Source: Zanthoxylum bungeanum (lineage: Eukaryota; Streptophyta; Magnoliopsida; Sapindales; Rutaceae). From it: a stretch of 64,000 nucleotides of DNA. The translations under genes and the position numbers were made by a program. Location: contig SKCR01038883.1 in assembly GCA_019454045.1 (NCBI GenBank), positions 45,347-109,346 on the forward strand, written 5' to 3'. The notes beneath the pieces were generated by a model. It saw only the letters and a program-made list of their open reading frames with translations. It ran no database searches and had not been told where the DNA came from. Positions 23,168 through 36,039 of the stretch are shown here, piece by piece (position 1 is the first letter of the stretch; each line of letters begins with the position of its first letter).

Positions 23168-25882
23168 TGTTGGGGTTGGTGCTCAGAGCGCCAATCCGCA
23201 TCGTATTTATGTCTGATTCATGAATACGATCAATTCCTTTTTCCATAATATTAGTTAATTTATGGTTGCACCTCTTGTTTTTATATACGTATTCGATCTG
23301 ATTACGATTAGATTGAAACTAAATGTGGTTTAGTGATATGTATATATTAGACAAAGGCCCGATAATATATAATGCATACACAGTTACACAAGTTACAAGT
23401 TAGTTGTAATTGACATTGGGAAGTGTCACTGCTAAATGTATATTATCAAATATAGTTCCTGGTCAAGATTACTAACACGGGTCGGTTAGTCAAATCCGTT
23501 GAGACCAGTACATGTCGTATATCGAGACTTGGTCCAATGGTTTATCCCAATGAACCATGAGTCTTTGGAGACTCGTATAGACGTGTAGGTGTTTATAGTG
23601 GATAAACACTGAACGACTCACTGAAGATTCTTAATGGATGGTACACCAACGTCAATAAGAATCTTCTCGGGTTGAGTAGCATAGTGGTTGTTCAACTTGA
23701 GATACCACTGTGGATGTATGAGACATCTTTCACACTTAGATGGCAGTCACGTCACCGATCTATTTAGATCAGACCTCCGCCTGTTCGTTGGGTGTGGACC
23801 GATCCTCAGGATATCCTGTGTGTATCAAGATAGAATCCGCCAGTTCTGTGTACAGAGCATAGGTAGTCCAAATGTGATTAGCAATCAGTTAAATCTATAG
23901 CCATAGTATACTTCGGAAGTGAGTTCCGAATGCTATTTATAGATTTCTAATAGAATCGTCGACGGGATAATACCTATAGAGATTTGATGTTAACATATAT
24001 ATCTCTGGTATTATCCGGATACCTGTGACGGAGGGATTATACGTATGCAATGACCTCGACCTGTATGATTAAACAAGTTTATCCGTGGTCGTCATAATTT
24101 ACGGGTGGGTAAATTATAGACACGAAATTGGATTTTGTGACAGATATACCTCAATCTAGAGAGTCTCACTAATGAAATATACTCGTAGAGCACTATGACA
24201 ACTTTTATGAATAATGGTGATTATTTATAAATCGTTTAAACGTTAAACGAAAGATACATGCAAACGGGCCGAACCGACATTTCCTAATTAATGTGTATTT
24301 TTATTTAATATATGATATTATTAAATACACATTAATGAATTATCAAATAAAGGTATTTAACATATATCATTTATATATCTATTTGAGATATTTAAAGTAA
24401 ATATAATACATATATTGAGATATTTGTATTAATTGTTAAATAATTAATTATTTAATTGTTAAATAATTAATATAATTAAAATATAAATATTTTATGAAAT
24501 GATAAAGTTAGTAAATGATTATAAGTGTTTATTGTTGACTTTAAAGTAAAGGAAATTGTAGTCAAATTGGATTTGACTTCTTTGATATTTGTTTAAAGTG
24601 TTTAAAATTGAAATATCATTTTCCTTTAATTTTTATTAAATTCGGCCATATACCTAAATTAAATATAATTGTTATATTTTAAGTTGCAATTGTTGACTTG
24701 TTTAAAATTGAAATATCATTTTCCTTTAATTTTTATTAAATTCGGCCATATACCTAAATTAAATATAATTGTTATATTTTAAGTTGCAATTGTTGACTTA
24801 GTTGAATAATTCATTAAAGTGTAATGATTTAGAAAACAAGTTGACAAGTTGTAATTTAAATGAAACAAAAACTAAATATCTAGATATTTACTACACCTAA
24901 TTTCGGCCAAGGCCCTAATGGAGGAGGTATATATTGTTTGTTTCATTTTTTAGGATTTATGGAGTTCATTAGATACAAAATAAACACAAAAGAAGTTGAG
25001 AGAAAAGCTTGAAGGCCTAAAGGAAAAACCTTGGAAAAATCATGTTTTTGTAAGTATTTCTTTAAAGTCTTGAACATGGAAATTGTTTCTAACATGCTTG
25101 GGATCACCTTGTGTTGCTTTGATGTTCTCTATACTCTTATAGTTTGTGTTTAATTTGTTGTGAACTTGAATGAATGAAGTATGCATGTTAGTAAGCTTGA
25201 AATGGTTTCAATGGCTTACTTTTGATTTTTGGAAAATCAAGTTGTCATTCTAGAGTTGTTGAGCCACTCCTTGGTGACCTAGAATTGTTCTAGAGTTATT
25301 TCAAAGTGGTGAGGCTTGTTTGGTGAAGCAAAGAATGAACTAAAGTGTTGGATTTTAAAGATTTGGTTAAATTGGTCAATTTGATGAAATTAACAAATTA
25401 GGGTTCATAACCCACTCCAAATTTGGGGCTTTTCATATATGTGATGTATTATAGTATTCATATGATGCATGTAAAATTTTAGGTTGATTTGATTTGATCT
25501 TGGCTTGTTTTGAACAAAAGGGACAAAATCGCAATTAATTGAAAATTTGTGGGTCTCTCGGCAATTTCAGAAATTATTGGGGATTTGTTGCAAATCTGAT
25601 TTTGATGTATTGGATATGTTGGAAATCATTTTAGAAGTGATTTAGAATCATCCAAAATTGTATTTGACAATTTATGTACTAAAATGATCAATTTGCAAAG
25701 TTTTGAGGCAATTCGGTAATTATCAAGAAATATGATTTCTTGTGTAATTTTTCAGAATTTGATAATTGGATAATTAAATAAATAAGTTTATTTACTTGAT
25801 CCAAGTAAAATTTTGAAATCGGAAAATTTTGATTTTCCGCGTTTCCGCTGCGTTACCGATTTTCCGCCATAAAACCCCAAAA
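23168..25882 (+). mobile_element. 5' LTR of element B
   Basis: It starts TGTTGGGGTTGGTGCTCAGA and ends at the AACCCCAA run before the PBS, about 2715 bp. It is about 100 bp longer than the 3' LTR because of a 100-bp tandem duplication at 24601-24800. A TATATATT box is near 24927. Confidence 0.85.
24601..24800 (+). repeat. 100-bp tandem duplication in the 5' LTR of B
   Basis: The stretch beginning TTTAAAATTGAAATATCATT at 24601 recurs at 24701. The 3' LTR of the same element (about 34859) has only one copy, so the duplication arose after insertion. Confidence 0.85.
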
Positions 25883-25884
25883 AA

Positions 25885-25897
25885 TGGTATCAGAGCG
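25885..25897 (+). other. Primer binding site of element B, initiator-Met tRNA type
   Basis: TGGTATCAGAGCG lies two bases after the 5' LTR end. Confidence 0.85.
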
Positions 25898-26869
25898 AGT
25901 CTGATTATGGACACCCCGATATGATCAGACCTTTAAAATCTAATGTTTGTTCCTATCTTTACTTGATACATGCATGCTTTCATTTAATTTGATTAAATTT
26001 AAAGTGTATGACACTTTATGAAATATCCCTGCTTAATAAGGTTTTAAAGTAACTGATATTTGGAATACTTGTTTCTTGGTTCGCTTGTCAATGCGGTTTA
26101 TAAATATTTTTCCGTGACTACATCCGAGACCGTGCCTCTGCTGTAAGGGTGAAGCCGATAGAGATTTATTTATGCCGGATGTATATTAGATACTAGATAA
26201 ATTCAAGCAAAAGCAGAATCCTGAACGTGCCCTAGCTGTCAGGGTTACGTAAGTAGCTTGAGTTTATCATTGGCAAGTTTAACCTTGGTACATCTCGTTG
26301 TGGGCCTGCCTTAGCAGCGACAACGAGAAACGACCAGGACCGGAAACCCAGGAGTCACAACGAGTGTGATTGACAAATGCGTTGTCTACCTGATGAATAT
26401 ACGTAGGCGAGATCGTGCCTCTACTGTGAGCTGAAATATATTCATGGGGTCCTCTTCCCATTATGGAATTCGATTTAATTATTGAATTCTTGTTTTTCCG
26501 TTGGGGATTATGGTATTACGTAAAATAATGGGAGGCACTGCTAAGTTTAAAATTCCATAACTTAGACAGTGTGTATTATTATGGAAATAACCGCTTGTTC
26601 GCTTCCTTATTCTATTGTTTATATAGAATTGAACTTTTATTCACTGCACACATATTTTGATATGTTATCTGACTTGACTCTTGGTTGCAGCTATTCTAGA
26701 ATAGGTTCTAGGTACTATTAGACTAGGATATTATTAGATTAGTCTAAACCATCGGGAACTGTTGTTCCGATTTTCTTGAAAAATCAAGATGGTTAATGAC
26801 TTAGTTTCCAAGTCATGATAAATAATCTAGATAGATATCCATTTTAGGATATAATACTTTAGAGAGAAT
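25898..26869 (+). other. Leader of element B with repeated CGTGCC...CTGT motif
   Basis: Four spaced copies of a motif like CGTGCCTCTGCTGT occur at about 26126, 26227, 26308 and 26412, colinear with four copies in B' (53614-53910). Two sit in hairpins: CCTGA/TCAGG at about 26220-26243 and CTCGTTGT/ACAACGAG at 26296-26329. Further hairpins are at 26717-26747 (TTAGACTA/TAGTCTAA) and about 26753-26773 (ATCGGGAAC/GTTCCGAT). No ORF is seen. Confidence 0.6.
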
Positions 26870-29800
26870 TGTAGGCACTGCATTTTTGCATGTGAGTCTC
26901 TATGATGAGTCTTATTTGGAGACACTACCTTTTTAGTCGAGAAAGTTGCGGGAAACGGTTGTCGGAAGGGAATCAGTATTTCGTTAAAGTTTATTCGCTT
27001 TTTTAGCTCCAGGCTCACTCGTTGGACCTCCGTTTTAAAACACCTTTAGCCTAAAAAACCCAGAACCATTTAACCTTGGCCCAAACCCACTCACCAAATC
27101 AACACAACACCTAGCTTACCAAGACAAAGCCCACGCCCACACCCATCTAGGCCCACACGCCATGGCCTCTAAAATACACCCAAATTAAATTAAATATTAA
27201 TTAAATTAAATATTAACTAAATAAAATATTAATTAAGTCATTTACCAAATTAAATAAGACATAAAATATAATTATACCAAATTAAAATATTGTAACTTCA
27301 TAATCCAAAATATTATATACTAAATTAAAAAAATATTATGCCTAATTAAAATCAATCATAACCAATTAAATATATTGTATTCCTAATCTAAACCAATCAA
27401 ATATTCAACCTTCCTAATTCACCAAAATTTGTCCCCCATCAAATCCCTTGCTTTCCTTGTCTAACACCAAATCAAATCCTCTCTTTAATGCCAAAATCCC
27501 TTCCTTGTGAGACAAGAGGAAACCCTAGCCCTTCTCTATATAAACAACCCCTGACCAAGCCTCTCCCCTCCTCTCAATTGACGCCCAACTCTCTCGTCAC
27601 TCACCACTCACGGCACAAAAAAAAAACACCAAGTAAACCCTAAACTATTGACTCTCTCGGAAAAAAACAAACAACACTACAAATTTCCCTAACGCCACCT
27701 GTCCCATAAGCAACCAACTTCAGCACTCCACGCCTCACACTGCATCAATAGCCAAATCACCGAGCAGCCCCTAAGCCACGTTAAAAACCATGCAACCTTC
27801 ACGTTAAAAGCCCGTAATGCCACATGCCCCACTCACTAACCTTCAATCCACACCACCTGCACCCATAGCCACACGCCTCAAACACACATCCCTTCATCAG
27901 CAGCTAGCCGAGAGACAAACCCCCCCGCACCCCACTGCCACTCACAGCTTCAACGCATGAACAACGAATAGGTATATAAACCCAAATGCCGAGACTGCTC
28001 AAAAAAATAATAACCCTCACCAACCTGTGATCAAGTAAGTAACTGACCGAAAATCAGCCCTCAACAGTCCGTGTAACCACTAAAAAAATAGTCCATGTAA
28101 CCACCGAAATAGTCCCCGATACTGCACCCAGAACTACCCCAAAATAGTCCCAAAATCGAGCCAAAACAGTAGCCTAATAGACCTGAAACAGTGACCAAAA
28201 ACAGCAGCAAAATAGCAGTAAAACGGAGTCAAAACAGTGGCTTGAGCAGCAAAACAACGAGCTAAGACGTTAATCCAGTGAACCGGAAGAGTTGCGGAGT
28301 AATAACCATTCCGACGGCCGTGAAACGCAAATCCGAAAGTCGGCAAAAAAGGTTAGACCTGAAGGTATTTTTCACACTCGTTTTCAGTTTTATTTTTATT
28401 ATTTATTGAGTATTGTTCGCATGATTATTATGTTAAAACGCATGTTGTGGCCCTTGAGTAGGTAAATATGCATGTATTACGAAATATTGTATGTTGTGGC
28501 CTTGGAATAAGATGAAAGATGTGTCAACTCTCGCGGTATATCAGATGGAAACCCGGACATAAATTTCATAGCCGATTCCGAATGGACGGTAGTATGATCT
28601 GTACTCGGGATACAACTCCACGTACCGCTTGAGTAAACGACACTTTCTTTTGTTTTATGTTGCTTTGATTTATTTACTATTCGTCATTTAAATTCCGTAT
28701 GTTACTTGTTTATGCATGATGCGATCGAGCGCATGGGCTTAGTAAGTCGGATTAAAGGTCCCATATTTGGAGGGGTTAAAACCCTTTACCACGATGCTTT
28801 GCCGCGCCGGTTGATGTGTGTTCGGTTGAATGTAAGATATGTTCAATCGGGAATACTAAGTTTGATATTATTGTCTTTATTCTTTGTATGCATGATGCGA
28901 TCGAGCGCATGGGCTTAGTAAGTCGGATTAAAGATCCCCTATTTGGAGGGGTTAAAACCCTTTACCACGATGTTTTGCCGCGTCGGTTGATGTGTGTTCG
29001 GTTGAATGTAAGATATGTCCAATTGGGCATACTAAGTTTGATATTATTGTCTTTATTCTTTGTATGCATGATGCGATCGAGCGCATTGGCTTAGTAAGTC
29101 GGATTAAAGGTCCCATATTTGTAGAGGTTAAAATCCTTTACCACGATGCTTTACCGCCCCGGTTGATGTATATTCGTTTGAATGTATGATGTGTTCAATC
29201 GGGTATACGAAGTTTCATATAGTTATCATTGTCTTTGTACGCATTGTAATGAAAGGCGCATGTGCTTATTGTGTTGGATTAAAAGGTTCTCCATTTGGGG
29301 GAAGAAAAGCCTAAAAGGCTACCTTTACCACGATATTTGCCGTGTCTTTCATCTATTGATTGCATCATTTACCTTAGTCTTGGCTTAACGTAGTATAATT
29401 CATATATCAATGTTATGATAGCATTTGAGTATTATTTCATGTAGTATATCGGATGGAAACCCAGACATAAATTCCGTAGCCGATTCCGAATGGACGGTAA
29501 TGCGGTCTGTACTTGGGATACAATTCCACGTACCACTTGGAAAAGTGCTCACATGTGTGTTTGTGTCCATATTAGCTATCTTCTTTTGCACCACGTCATA
29601 GCATGCTTACTTTAATGCCTAATTGCATCCTTAAGTGTCTTTTTGCATTATGTACTTAGTTGACTCTTTTATTTGTGCATGGACATGTAATGGCTATTTG
29701 TTTATGATATGTCTATGAAATCACATGTTCACCATTATTTGATTCGCCTTTATGAGTGCTTGTGTGGTTAGTGTGTGCTTGTGTTTCCATGAATACAATA

Positions 29801-30191
29801 TGCCAATGAAGTTGTATGTTCGTTGCTACTTTGATGTACTTTCAAGCATGCAAGCTTAGATGTGAAATATATGCAAATTTAGGTGTAAGTTTTATTTTTG
29901 TGCATATGGATTTAGAAGCATGATACTCTTGGAAATAAGTGTTACTTAAGCTTGATTAAATTATTACACAAATCCTTTCATTACAAGTGACATAAGTAAG
30001 GGACCATTCCGAACCCAACGGTTTGAGGTCTTCCCTTGCGAGGGGTGAGTGCGGCCTTAAATCTCATTTTCCCGGTTCACACCGGGTGGCGACTCCATTA
30101 TTCTCCGGTTTAGTCCCCCGCGGGCTACTCCGTATTCCCAACTAGGCCGCGAGCCTGGAACAGCATGCGTCGTCCAGTTCTGTGTCCTACA
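26870..30191 (+). mobile_element. 3.3 kb solo LTR with target duplication AGAAT
   Basis: It starts TGTAGGCACTGCATTTTTGC and ends GTGTCCTACA, 3322 bp, bordered by AGAAT at 26865-26869 and 30192-30196. The related element B' shows the unoccupied site (about 53160-53175). Near the right end is CGGGTGGCGACTCC, a sequence style seen near LTR/PBS borders of Tat/Ogre gypsy elements, so the family may be gypsy. Inside are repeated 'aaacagt' words (28130-28240) and a 176-bp array. No coding sequence is present. Confidence 0.8.
28536..29545 (+). repeat. 176-bp tandem array bordered by direct repeats
   Basis: Four units start at about 28711, 28887, 29063 and 29239, each 176 bp apart and marked by TATGCATGATGCGATCGAGC and GGTTAAAACCCTTTACCACG; the fourth is the most diverged. 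The array lies between two copies of a roughly 105-bp segment (28536-28645 and 29443-29545, with GCCGATTCCGAATGGACGGT). The minus-strand relative at 3240-3400 has one unit. The ORFs here are copies of the repeat. Confidence 0.85.
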
Positions 30192-33100
30192 AGAATAGTT
30201 TCTTATGCAGTAAGAATTGACACGAATAAGTTCATGTCTCGAGATTCTTGACTGGCATTAAGAAAGCCCCATTAGGTATTTGTTTATCTAGTAATGACGT
30301 TTCTTAGCTTTAATGACCTTTAGAGGCAATGTGTCTGACAAAATCTGCTAATCAGTTATTTACAATTGTTGTGAATAGTTGAAGGCAAATCGTAAAACTA
30401 TAGAAAAGAGATGAGTATAGTTATGTATATAAAATATCGATTTTCACAATACAAAAACTATAGGTATTGGATACCAAATCTCTCGTCTAGTTATTTAAAA
30501 TATCAGTTAACAATTGTTTTGATATTTGATATCAAAACTTGCGACTATTGGATAGTTAATTGTTCTTAATAAACAGTTGTTATATATTTTAAATATAACT
30601 AGTAATGTCATTGACGTAGAGATAAACATTAAGAAAAATTATTCGGTAAAGTAAATAATTTAGAACAGTGCTTTATGAGTTTAATCACTTAAGCATTAGA
30701 TGCTTATTCCGTATGGTAAATGATGGTTTGATACGACATCACACCACATATCCTTATCCATTTAATGAATATTGTATTCGGTAAGGTGATTAAAATCTCG
30801 TTTAACCAATGATTTGTCATTGGACCACCAGATTTATTTAACTGATACATTAGATGTATGTAGTTTAATAAATAATAATTGCTTAAGGTAGTTTTCTTTA
30901 TTTCGTAACTTAGTTGATGAATTTTCATAACTTAGTTACATGTTTGTAAAAGAACACATATTGAACGTCTTGAAAGATTCAAGAACTTTCAATCTGTTCT
31001 GATGAAACGTAGATTGAACATTTTTGACTTGCTCAAATATATTCAATCTGAAATTTTGAAAACTTGATCCTTAAAATCCATAACAAGTCTTTGAATTGTT
31101 TAAAGATATTTGATATGATCAAATGTATGAATTTATGACAATTAGTTCTAATATTATTCAATGAATGTGATTCTTACTCAATATTAAACTTCCACGATTT
31201 CATATTGATGGAATTCAGTAATGTGAGTAATTGAATCTTATATGATTTGATTCATTGATATTGAGTGTTACCGAATTAGTTTTCAATACTCTTGGGGTTA
31301 TGCTCCAGTAACACTAATTCATCTATTTAATTAATGTTCCATTATTTTCTACAGTTGAATATATGATATGTATATGTAGAAAATCCGAATCTTGAAAAGT
31401 TTGAGATTTGAATATTTCTTTTTATATATTAGTTATATAATGGAAATTACTTACACCTCGGGAGTATAAGTAAAAGTTTATCGTTTATTATGTTTAATAT
31501 AATATTGTATTCTATTTAATAGAATATTGTATTCTATTTAATAGAATATCTTTCCTACGATCCTAAGTAATAAAATTATTTTATTACTTGGTGTGTAACA
31601 TTTGATGTTAATCATTGTAGAAAAGACTTGACTTATTGAAGTCAATTATGAGAATGATAAACTATAATTGGAACTACGTAATTAATAAGATAAAACAACC
31701 CTTTTACATCTTCCGTACAAGTCCAATAGGATAACATAATCATTTATGAGTATTTGATACTTAATGGTTCTGTTGTTTTCTTATTGAAGAAAATTATCCT
31801 ATAACTTATAATGGAAGCGATATTTAATATCGATTCTGGAAGTTCATCATTGAACCATATATCTAAGATTGTTTATAGCTTACTACGATCAAGTTTTGAA
31901 CTTGATTAAGCTTTTATTATGAATTTGTTCATGATATGTGCTAATTGTTTGCGCATCAAAAACAGTGTGAGCTAATTAAAGGTTTGACCTTTATAGTATG
32001 ACAGTGAGAAAATTTATACTCAGCAATCTATTGTAGATTCTGAGGAAACTTATCTCTAGTCACACTAAATTGAACAATTAAAGATATATTGGTTAATGTT
32101 GATATTAAACTGTACATTTTAGCTAAAGAATGCAAAATGGCGTTTTTGAATGACTTATTCAAATGAAAGATCAGTTGTGATTTCTTTGTTTGATGAGTTC
32201 ATTCTGGAATGGCCCTAAAGTTTGTGTTCTGCTGAGATCGCAGTTTAGTGTGCTAGCTTATAGAGCCTATTGTAGACTTGGATAAGTCTTCCAGAAATTC
32301 GTGTTCTCTATTTTTGATATCAGTCAGATTGTCTGATCTTGTCAAAGTATAGAGAATACATATGTGATAAAAGGGTTAGTGAGAGCGTACAAATTACTTT
32401 CTAGTGTTATATATCCTAACGAAATTATCATTATTATGGTAATAATGATATGTTTGTGAGGTAAAAGGTTTACATAAGTCTTCTTTACTCCGTGAAAGCA
32501 GTGGGAGTAGTCTCTGTTATATATGATATAAAGTTTTATATATAAGATATAAGACTAAGAGACTTGTGAGATACTTTTATTATTCGTACATTAGATATGA
32601 TCTAATAAAGGACATAACTAGGCTATCTGTATGACAGTTAGTCTAACTGTAGGACAATTATTGTGTGTCTTATATAAAGTATTCATCTTTCGTAAAGGAT
32701 GATTCCTTTTTCGAAAGAGATATTGATTAGAATGTCTAATCAATCTTATGTATCATTTGATGATGACATAATAAGTACTTTATTATGTGCGATTGTATAT
32801 ATCGATTTAATCGTAATTGTTACGAGTTATTTTGATATCCTATAGACCATAGGATGGATCTTGAAATACGTTCTTTGTGATCTTTGAGATATTAAGAACG
32901 AGTTTCTAATTCATGGAGAATACAGTCTGCAACCATTAGGGTCATATTAGTTTTGAGACTAATTATGACGTTAGACAGTCTACGTCATAAAGAGTCATAA
33001 AAGATGCAGTGAGAGTGTTACCGAGGATTCTACTTTGTGAGTAGAATTAGATGCAACTTATGAAGTATTGACTTATGAAGTTGCTTAGTGACCTTACAAA

Positions 33101-33420
33101 CTAGAAGTTTTATATTGGTGTTGTGCTTGCGATTGTCCGCATAGTATTTTGGATTTGATCCCTAAATACTTGGACAACTCAATAGCTGTAGCACAATACA
33201 GATATAGCATCAGTGTCATATTAATGTATAATTTAGATTCTACAAAATATGAATGATGCTGACTATGGGAAATGTTGGAGTTTGTTTGACAAACTCAATA
33301 TGTCATAGCGGACCTGCTTCTTGTTGCCTACCTCTTGAGTACTGGGTAAGCTTTTGAGAGCCATGAGTATACGATACACATTGAGATGTGTATATGATAT
33401 CGTGGATTGGCACTAGAGCA
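30192..33420 (+). pseudogene. Strongly decayed Copia gag-pol of element B
   Basis: No long ORF is left. A trace of the reverse transcriptase motif (MAFLND, from QMDVKTAFLNG) is at about 32137, and B' has the same trace at about 51555 on the minus strand. The rest is AT-rich with many stops and shifts. I infer a once complete Copia polyprotein; most domains cannot be placed by eye. Confidence 0.5.
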
Positions 33421-33431
33421 AGTGGGAGAAA
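33420..33431 (+). other. Polypurine tract of element B
   Basis: AAGTGGGAGAAA lies one base before the 3' LTR start at 33433. Confidence 0.75.
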
Positions 33432-33432
33432 T

Positions 33433-36039
33433 TGTTGGGGTTGGTGCTCAGAGCGCCAATCCGCATCGTATTTATGTCTGATTCATGAATACGATCAATT
33501 CCTTTTTCCATAATATTACTTAATTTATGGTTGCCCCATTTTTTTTATATACGTATTCGATCTGATTACGATTAGATTGAAACTAAATGTGGTTGAGTGA
33601 TATGTATATATTAGACAAAGGCCCGATAATATATAATGCAGTACACAGTTACAAAGTTAGTTTGTAAATGACATTGGGAAGTGTCACTGCTAAATGTATA
33701 TTATCAAATATAGTTCCTGGTCAAGATTTACTAACACGGGTCGGTTAGTCAAATCCGTTGAGACCAGTACATGTCGTATATCGAGACTTGGTCCGATGGT
33801 TTATCTAAATGAACCATGAGTCTTGGGAGACTCGTATAGACGTGTCGGTGTTTATAGTGGATAAACACTGAACGACTCATCGAAGATTCTTAATGGATGG
33901 TACACCAACATCAATAAGAATCTTCTCGGGTTGAGTAACATAGTGGTCTTTCGACTTGAGATACCACTGTGGATGTATGAGACATCTTTCACACTTAGAT
34001 GGCAGTTACGTCACCGATCTATTTAGATCATACCTCCGCCTGTTCGTTGGGTGTGGACCGATCCTCAGGATATCCTGTGTGTATCAAGATAGAATCCGTC
34101 AGTTCTGTGTACAGAGCATAGGTAGTCCAAATGTGATTAGCAATCAGTTAAATCTATGTCCATAGTATACTTCGGAAGTGAGTTCCGAATGTTATTTATA
34201 GATTGCTAATAGAATCGTCGACGAGATAATACCTATAGAGATTTGACGTTAACATCTATATCTCTGGTATTATCCGGATACTTGTGACAGAAGGATTATA
34301 CGTATGCAAATGACCTCGACCTGTATGATTAAGCTAGTTTATCCGTGGTCGTCATAATTTACGGGTGGGTAAATTATGGACACGAAATTGGATTTTGTGA
34401 CGGATATACCTGAATCTAGAGAGTCTCACTAATGAAATATACTCGTAGAGCACTATGGCAACTTTTATGAATAATGGTGATTATTTATAAATCGTTTAAA
34501 CGTTAAACGAAAGATACATGCAAATGGGCGGAACCGACATATCCTAATTAATGTGTATTTGTATTTAATATATGATATTATTAAATACACATTAATGAAT
34601 TATCAAATAAAGGTATTTGACATATATCATTTATATATGTTTTTGAGATATTTAAAGTAAATATAATACATATATTTGAGATATTTGTATTTATTTAATT
34701 AATTAATTATTTAATTGTTAAATAATTAATATAATTAAAATATAAATATATTATGAAATGATAAAGTTAGTAAATGATTATAAGTGTTTATTGTTGACTT
34801 TAAAGTAAATGAAATTGTAGTCAAATTGAATTTGACTTCTTTGATATTTGTTTAAAGTGTTTAAAATTGAAATAACATTTTCCTTTAATTTTTGTTAAAT
34901 TCGGCCATATACCTAAATTAAATATAATTGTTATATTTTAAGTTGCAATTGTTGACTTAGTTGAATAATTCATTAAAGTGTAATGATTTAGAAAACAAGT
35001 TGACAAGTTGTAATTTAAATGAAACAAAAACTAAATATCTTGATATTTACTACACCTAATTTCGGCCAAGGCCCTAATGGAGGAGGTATATATTGTTTGT
35101 TTCATTTTTTAGGGTTTATGGAGTTCATTAGATACAAAATAAACACAAAAGAAGTTGAGAGAAAAGCTTGAAGGCCTAAAGGAAAAACCTTGGAAAAATC
35201 ATGTTTTTGTAAGTATTTCTTTAAAGTCTTGAACATGGAAATTGTTTCTAACATGCTTGGGATCATCTTGTGTTGCTTTGATGTTCTCTATACTCTTATA
35301 GTTTGTGTTTAATTTGTTGTGAACTTGAATGAATGAAGTATGCATGTTAGTAAGCTTGAAATGGTTTCAATGGCTTACTTTTGATTTTTGGAAAATCAAG
35401 TTGTCATTCTAGAGTTGTTGAGCCACTCCTTGGTGACCTAGAATTATTCTAGAGTTATTTCAAAGTGGTGAGGCTTGTTTGGTGAAGCAAAGAATGAACT
35501 AAAGTGTTGGATTTTAAAGATTTGGTTAAATTGGTCAATTTGATGAAATTAACAAATTAGGGTTCATAACCCACTCCAAATTTGGGGCTTTTCATATGTG
35601 ATGTATTATAGTATTCATATGATGCATGTAAAATTTTAGGTTGATTTGATTTGATCTTGGCTTGTTTTGAACAAAAGGGACCAAATCGCAATTAATTGAA
35701 AATTTGTGGGTCTCTCGGCAATTTCAGAAATTATTGGGGATTTGTTGCAAATCTGATTTTGATGTATTGGATATGATGGAAATCATTTTAGAAGTGATTT
35801 AGAATCATCCAAAATTGTATTTGACAATTTATGGACTAAAATGATCAATTTGCAAAGTTTTGAGGCAATTCGGTAATTACCAAGAAATATGATTTCTTGT
35901 GTAATTTTTCAGAATTTGATAATTGGATAATTAAATAAATCAGTTTATTTAATTGATCCAAGAAAAATTTTGAAATCGAAAAATTTTGATTTTCCGCGTT
36001 TCCGCTGCGTTACCGATTTTCCGCCATAAAACCCCAACA
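33433..36039 (+). mobile_element. 3' LTR of element B
   Basis: It starts TGTTGGGGTTGGTGCTCAGA and ends AAAACCCCAACA, 2607 bp, a close copy of the 5' LTR without the 100-bp duplication. Confidence 0.88.

Larger units (their letters stand above)
23168..36039 (+). mobile_element. Copia family-B element B (plus strand), internally degenerate
   Basis: Two LTRs (23168-25882 and 33433-36039) border a PBS, leader, decayed pol remnants and a PPT. A 3.3 kb solo LTR is nested in the leader. No clear 5-bp target duplication is seen (left AAAAC, right GACAA), so the ends may come from inter-element recombination or later mutation. Confidence 0.85.

Noticed and set aside
28706..29189. Three similar ORFs (MHDAIERMGLVSRIKG)
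   Set aside because: They are the same frame of the 176-bp tandem unit and overlap in series; there is no start or end expected of a gene.
28711..29390. CRISPR-like regular spacing
   Set aside because: Units are contiguous 176-bp tandem repeats without unique spacers, and the DNA is from a plant.
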